NCBI GenBank assembly: GCA_019359595.1
Contig: JAHHGZ010000021.1
Coordinates: 62,001 to 126,000, forward strand
Source of the DNA: Cyanomargarita calcarea GSE-NOS-MK-12-04C
GTDB taxonomy: Bacteria; Cyanobacteriota; Cyanobacteriia; Cyanobacteriales; Nostocaceae
Length of the DNA stretch: 64,000 nt
Direction: 5' to 3'
In this document: positions 62,826 to 64,000 of the stretch, piece by piece
Layout: every line of letters starts with the position of its first letter
How positions within the stretch are numbered: the first letter of the stretch is position 1
The notes under the pieces: model-generated
The model's database searches: none
Told to the model about the DNA's origin: nothing
Seen by the model: only the letters and a program-made list of their open reading frames with translations
Position numbers and translations under genes: made by a program

Positions 62826-63881
62826 TTAGACCAAAGCGAAATCAGGTTCTACCTCATCTTCCGGTTCATAACCATTCGCCAAATGCGCGATCGCCTTATC
62901 AATCAAATCCACACCTTGAGTTACCGTCTCAACCAAACTCAAACTTCCGCGCAAATCAGCGGCACCAGCGAAACCTTTAGCATACCAAGTCATGTGCTTT
63001 CGGGCTTGACGTATACCGCGATCGCCTTTGTACTCATACAAAGCCTGCAAATGTTCCCTAGCGCATTCCAAACGCTGAATTGGTGTAGGTTTTGGTAACA
63101 TTTCCCCAGTTTTTAGGAAATAATCAACCTCTCCCACCAAAAAAGGATAACCCAAAGTCCCACGAGAACACATCACCCCATCAGCACCAGTCTCTTCCAA
63201 ACACCTTACAGCCGCTTGTACAGAGAAAATATCACCATTCCCAATAACTGGGATAGAAAGTATTTCCTTCACCCGTCCAATCCATTCCCAACGAGCATTA
63301 CCATTGTACCCTTGAGCGCGAGTACGCCCGTGTACGGTAATCATTTGCGCACCGGCATCTTCCATCCGCTTGGCAAATTCGAGAATTGTAATTTCTTTGT
63401 CGCTCCAGCCAATACGTGTTTTTACTGTTACAGGTACATCAACAGCCTGTACAACCTCCCGAACAATAGCCTCAGCCAGTTCTGGCAGCCGCAATAGTGA
63501 AGAACCACCACCGTTTTTGGTAATTTTATTTACCGGACAACCCATATTAATATCAACCGTATCCGCACCTTCCGCAACCGCTTTGATCGCCGCTTCTGCG
63601 AGAAAATCCGGACGACAATCGAATAGTTGAATGCTGATTGGTCGCTCGTTGGGGTCTACCTCCATAATTTTCGGTAAAGCCTTTACATAATGCAACCCCG
63701 TCGCATTCACCATCTCCGTATACATCATCGAATCTGGGGCATAACGGCGCACCAGACGACGAAACACCATATCCGTCACCCCAGACAAAGGTGACTGGAG
63801 AACCCGACTTTTGACTTCAACGGAGCCAATTTTTAAAGGTGTTGAGAGTCGAGATTTTAGCGTTGGAGACAGTGTAAACAT
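62826..63881 (-). CDS. dusB: tRNA-dihydrouridine synthase
   Basis: 351 residues, ATG at 63881. FMN-dependent TIM barrel that reduces specific uridines in the tRNA D-loop. Motifs are VLQSPLSGVTDMVFRRLVRRY, YTEMVNATGL, ISIQLFDCRPDFL, DINMGCPVNKITKNGGGSSLL (with catalytic Cys), VTVKTRIGW, ITVHGRTRAQGYNG, PVIGNGDIFS and GADGVMCSRGTLGYPFL. The order and spacing fit DusB. The 3' end converges with DUF4058 with a 26 bp gap. Confidence 0.94.
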   Translation of the reverse strand: MFTLSPTLKSRLSTPLKIGSVEVKSRVLQSPLSGVTDMVFRRLVRRYAPDSMMYTEMVNATGLHYVKALPKIMEVDPNERPISIQLFDCRPDFLAEAAIKAVAEGADTVDINMGCPVNKITKNGGGSSLLRLPELAEAIVREVVQAVDVPVTVKTRIGWSDKEITILEFAKRMEDAGAQMITVHGRTRAQGYNGNARWEWIGRVKEILSIPVIGNGDIFSVQAAVRCLEETGADGVMCSRGTLGYPFLVGEVDYFLKTGEMLPKPTPIQRLECAREHLQALYEYKGDRGIRQARKHMTWYAKGFAGAADLRGSLSLVETVTQGVDLIDKAIAHLANGYEPEDEVEPDFALV

Positions 63882-64000
63882 AAATTAGATGGTTAGTGGT
63901 TAGTAGTTGGTGGTTAGTGGGAATGGAGTTAGAGGTAAAGAGCGCCATACGGGGGTTTGGAGGGGCACTCTTTAAGAGTGCCCGTACGTGAGGAGCGCAG
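63882..64000. repeat. Repeat-rich window end
   Basis: GGTTAGTGGTTAGTAGTTGG heptamer-like units (63892-63922), then the inverted pair CGGGGGTTTGGAGGGGCACTCTT / AAGAGTGCCCGTACG near 63949-63990. No gene begins here within the window. Confidence 0.5.

Overview
The window comes from a filamentous, probably heterocyst-forming cyanobacterium of the Nostocales (Tolypothrix/Scytonema/Nostoc-like). The group is an inference. What supports it: adjacent psaA and psaB, a KaiB-domain protein, many GCGATCGC (HIP1) octamers, heptamer short tandem repeats such as CTCCTAA and TGACCAT between genes, pentapeptide-repeat genes, DUF4058 and cyanobacterial LpxB-like proteins, and a very high load of small dispersed repeats. 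I see no prophage, CRISPR array, rRNA, tRNA or full-length transposase. Coding density is moderate, with many 300-1100 bp gaps filled by repeat elements.

Layout. 1-8.1 kb: 3'-truncated KaiB-domain protein, PilT, a small membrane protein, UDP-GlcNAc 2-epimerase and a multi-PAS/GAF histidine kinase. 8.3-12.2 kb: an O-methyltransferase divergent from two tandem 246-residue paralogues that look like heme-oxygenase-fold dimetal proteins (CADD/DUF3865-like). 12.8-18.5 kb: cell-wall proteins (PG-binding, M23 peptidase), glgA, hemC and an LprI-like protein. 18.8-25.3 kb: lipid kinase, three pentapeptide-repeat proteins, TenA and IlvD. 26.3-31.4 kb: a hexapeptide acyltransferase-GAF fusion, a duplicated helical protein, and a two-gene DGQHR / GIY-YIG cassette that resembles a small defence or DNA-modification locus. 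32.1-40.5 kb: thioredoxin-NHL protein, lipoprotein, psaA-psaB. 40.6-45.2 kb: cyanase remnant, SGNH hydrolase, MazF-type toxin/antitoxin, Ser/Thr kinase. 45.7-54.9 kb: Omp85, LpxB-like protein, MysD-like ATP-grasp ligase, exonuclease, DUF6883/DUF4926 pair, threonine dehydratase-like enzyme, PD-(D/E)XK protein, GNAT. 55.2-63.9 kb: two AAA+ ATPases separated by a repeat element, YchF, Orn/Lys/Arg decarboxylase, DUF4058 and DusB.

The clearest non-genic signal is the repeats. At least eight families can be told apart by eye. (1) A purine-rich, double-hairpin element follows gene 3' ends four times, always in the same orientation relative to the gene; a fifth, shorter copy supplies the last codons of the ATP-grasp gene. 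(2) A roughly 255 bp palindromic MITE-like family (ends AGATCCCCGACTTCT) has one copy invaded by a 93 bp element flanked by TAGAA direct repeats. (3) A 21 bp short repeat splits a HIP1-like site inside a cyanase remnant.

The best candidates for undescribed systems are the DGQHR/GIY-YIG pair (29.2-31.4 kb), the tandem heme-oxygenase-like pair with its methyltransferase (8.3-12.2 kb), the AAA+ pair (55.2-58.0 kb) and the 3'-end repeat family. All function statements rest on motif reading by eye. No database search was possible.
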